This document shows, piece after piece, positions 62,380 to 64,000 of a stretch of DNA of 64,000 nucleotides. The position numbers and the translations under genes are program-made. Each line of letters starts with the position of its first letter. Within the stretch, counting starts at the first letter, position 1. Origin of the DNA: Sphagnum compactum (Eukaryota > Bryophyta > Sphagnopsida > Sphagnales); assembly GCA_965153455.1 (NCBI GenBank), contig OZ234501.1, positions 10,850,001 through 10,914,000 of the forward strand, given 5' to 3'. Below the pieces are notes generated by a model. It was not told the DNA's origin and did not search any database. It was given only the letters and a program-made list of their open reading frames with translations.

Positions 62380-62775
62380 GGATCACTCTATGGTGACAGA
62401 TCTTGTGGAGCTGGTCTGCAAGAATATCAGCTTCTTATTCAAACTGATTAAAGACATGCCAGCTTACACCCCCAACTGCAGGATCTTGGCTTCATACTAT
62501 GAGGGGGAGCTAACCCTAAACCGCTAAACCCCATCAACCCCTGCTACATGAAGCAACAAACAAGTCTACATTACCCAATTCGTCAGTTTTCTTTCTTGTG
62601 GGAAGTAGATTAGGTCTCCCACTTAAAGAACAGTTTCCAACACAGATCTTTGCAGTAGAGCAGGATTGAATTTTTACTGGAAGCAAAGTATTATTGACGG
62701 AGCCTAAATCTTCTGCATCAGATTTGTTTTTTGATAGCTGCTCCATGCTAACACTGTGGACTAGATCGGGTGTAC
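62380..62775 (+). repeat. Partial tandem duplicate of the HMA gene's 3' end
   Basis: It is collinear with about 61899-62295. Shared words in order are GAATATCAGC, CA(T/A)ACTATGAGG, CATCAACCCCTGCTAC versus CACCAACCCCTACTAC, TATTACCCAA, TTTCTTTTCTTG, GCAG(T/A)AGAGCAG, GGAGC, CTTCTGCAT and CTAGATC(A/G)GGT. The duplicated coding part no longer matches a usable frame, and the 69-codon frame at 62318-62527 is a by-product. It probably lies in, or just beyond, the gene's 3' UTR. Confidence 0.7.
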
Positions 62776-63329
62776 ATTTTTGTGTGTAGCTCTCTCTCTC
62801 TACTTAGAACTCGCATACGATGCAGATTTTGCTTCCACTTTCTAGTAACTATGGCATTGCCAATTTGCCCCGGGTATATATATACTTTTTACTGATTTCT
62901 TCACTTGTGAGGTGGTACGGCTCTGTCCTCTGTCCTTTTAAGGAGGGTGGATGTTTCATAGTTTGTCACATAGAGATATATTTTGCAATCTGGACTTTGT
63001 ATATGAACTGAATTTTTTTGAGTTAAGCTTATTCATTCTTGTGTACAGCAAGCAGCAAGGATCGAGTTTTCCAAGGGGGGGTTGTTCCTTCTTCAATGTT
63101 GGGTTATTTGCACTACTACTAGTGTTTGATTCTTAGATTTCTCAAATCCTGGAAGTTGTATTCTTGTGAGTGTTAAGTTCATTTCAGAGACCTTTCTGGC
63201 AACGGTGCAATGCCATGATAGAATGTGGATTGTTGATTAGACTGCAATGGGAAGTGACAATTTTTTTGGACAAATTGGTGTGATTTAGAATGCTTAGATG
63301 AGGATGCTTTTTTTTTCTCTTTCAAATTT
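62776..63329. other. 3' flank of the HMA gene
   Basis: It has a TCTCTCTCTCTC run near 62790 and AT-rich DNA with no gene. Transcript end not determined. Confidence 0.4.
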
Positions 63330-63385
63330 TTTTGATAGCCATATTTGGCTATATCAACTTATGGATGATTACATCACAAATTTGC
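63330..63385 (-). repeat. Copy of the AGCCAAATTTGGCT dispersed repeat
   Basis: On the minus strand it reads GTAATCATCCATAAGTTGAT then ATAGCCAAATATGGCTATCA. Only the palindrome end of the element is recognisable. Confidence 0.65.
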
Positions 63386-64000
63386 AAAAAGAAACACTGA
63401 TTTTAGGAGGAGCTCTGAGAAGCCATTTTTTCCAACAGAATTTGTAGGTTTGTTTAGGACAAAAAATTTGGGAAATTTCTGGATTTTTTTTTTAACCCCC
63501 TAGTGTGTAAACTTTACTAATTTTAATAAGTTTTTGGGGGAAAAAAAAAATTGCCCATTTTTATATATCACAATAATTGAACCCAAAAAAAAACTGCTGG
63601 CTAAACTGAAGCTTCAATTAAATTCTGCCATTTGAGCCTGTTTTCAGACCTTTGGGGAGTGTGCACCTTTAGTGGCTAAACTGAAACACATTGACAATTA
63701 TGGCAAAAAGGAAACACTTTGGAGCTTGACTCCATGGTCCAATTTGAAAAGAGTTTTCATGAATTTCTATTTCAAGTTTGAACATGTTTTTTTTTATAAA
63801 TTTTTATTTATTTATTTATTTTAATAAATATTTTTAATATTAATTTTAAATTAATTTTTATAATAATTAATTTAAATAATTTAAATAATAATTTTTTAAT
63901 AATAAAATTTAATAACTCTTTGAACAAAAAAGTCCTATGTTCAAGCTTGTTGTGAATTCAAAATTTAAATTTAAAAAAAATAATTCTTGCTATATTGTCA
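63386..64000. other. AT-rich intergenic DNA
   Basis: No gene was seen. At 63790-63910 there is an almost pure A/T stretch (TTTATT, TTAATTTAAAT words), possibly a matrix-attachment-like or slippage-prone tract. Confidence 0.5.

Noticed and set aside
62318-62527. 69-codon gene downstream of the HMA gene
   Set aside because: It lies in the partial duplicate of the HMA gene's 3' end and shows no conserved product.

Overview
This window is nuclear DNA of a land plant. It is AT-rich and gene-poor. Its few genes have short exons with GT-AG introns. They encode plant families: A-type cytochrome P450, UDP-arabinopyranose mutase, and an HMA-domain metallochaperone-like protein. Short interstitial runs of the plant telomere motif TTTAGGG occur at about ten sites. 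No bacterial, phage, CRISPR or organellar signal was seen. The extra P450 intron, the long decayed intergenic DNA and the transposase type fit a non-flowering or early-diverging land plant, but I cannot name the species.

Left part (1-29.4 kb): a P450 cluster. Two copies look intact: one on + at 6178-8242 (524 aa) and one on - at 15694-17729 (525 aa), with identical three-exon structures. A truncated, frameshifted copy lies at about 24.06-25.72 kb, and two older exon-1 relics lie at 1-326 and about 2.1-2.4 kb. The intact minus-strand gene plus about 4.5 kb of upstream DNA (block A, 15.7-22.2 kb) matches the pseudogene plus its upstream DNA (block B, 24.06-29.4 kb) in order and orientation, so this is a decayed tandem segmental duplication. 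A 1.0-kb non-autonomous Helitron candidate sits between the blocks. The + P450 has seven copies of an 84-bp minisatellite just upstream, and it lacks two near-invariant P450 residues (the I-helix Thr, and the Gly after the haem Cys). A 1.4-kb degenerate CCTAGG / CCACATGG-rich repeat field separates the two intact P450s.

Middle (30-35 kb): a complete five-exon UDP-arabinopyranose mutase / reversibly glycosylated polypeptide gene on -, 365 aa, with a TATA box and a CT-rich leader. A 344-bp MITE follows at 36.3-36.7 kb.

Right part (37-59 kb): mostly decayed repeats. These are short tandem duplications, interstitial telomeric repeats clustered at 45.2-46.8 kb, a possible SINE, a degenerate hAT-type transposase (about 51-53 kb), and at least eight copies of a dispersed family built on the palindrome TAGCCAAATTTGGCTA. 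A GC-richer island at about 43.6-45.7 kb has ORFs that I could not assign.

Right end (59.3-63 kb): a five-exon gene on + for a 452-aa protein with an HMA domain (CCNKC) and a long charged tail. The tail carries ten perfect 5-residue M[V/I]DPR repeats and many looser ones. The 3' end of this gene has been partly duplicated directly downstream.

The genes do not form a pathway or operon. The only functional grouping is the P450 family. I found no clear new multi-gene system. The best candidates for novelty are the catalytically altered P450 with its minisatellite promoter, the M[V/I]DPR-repeat HMA protein, and the palindrome-centred dispersed repeat.
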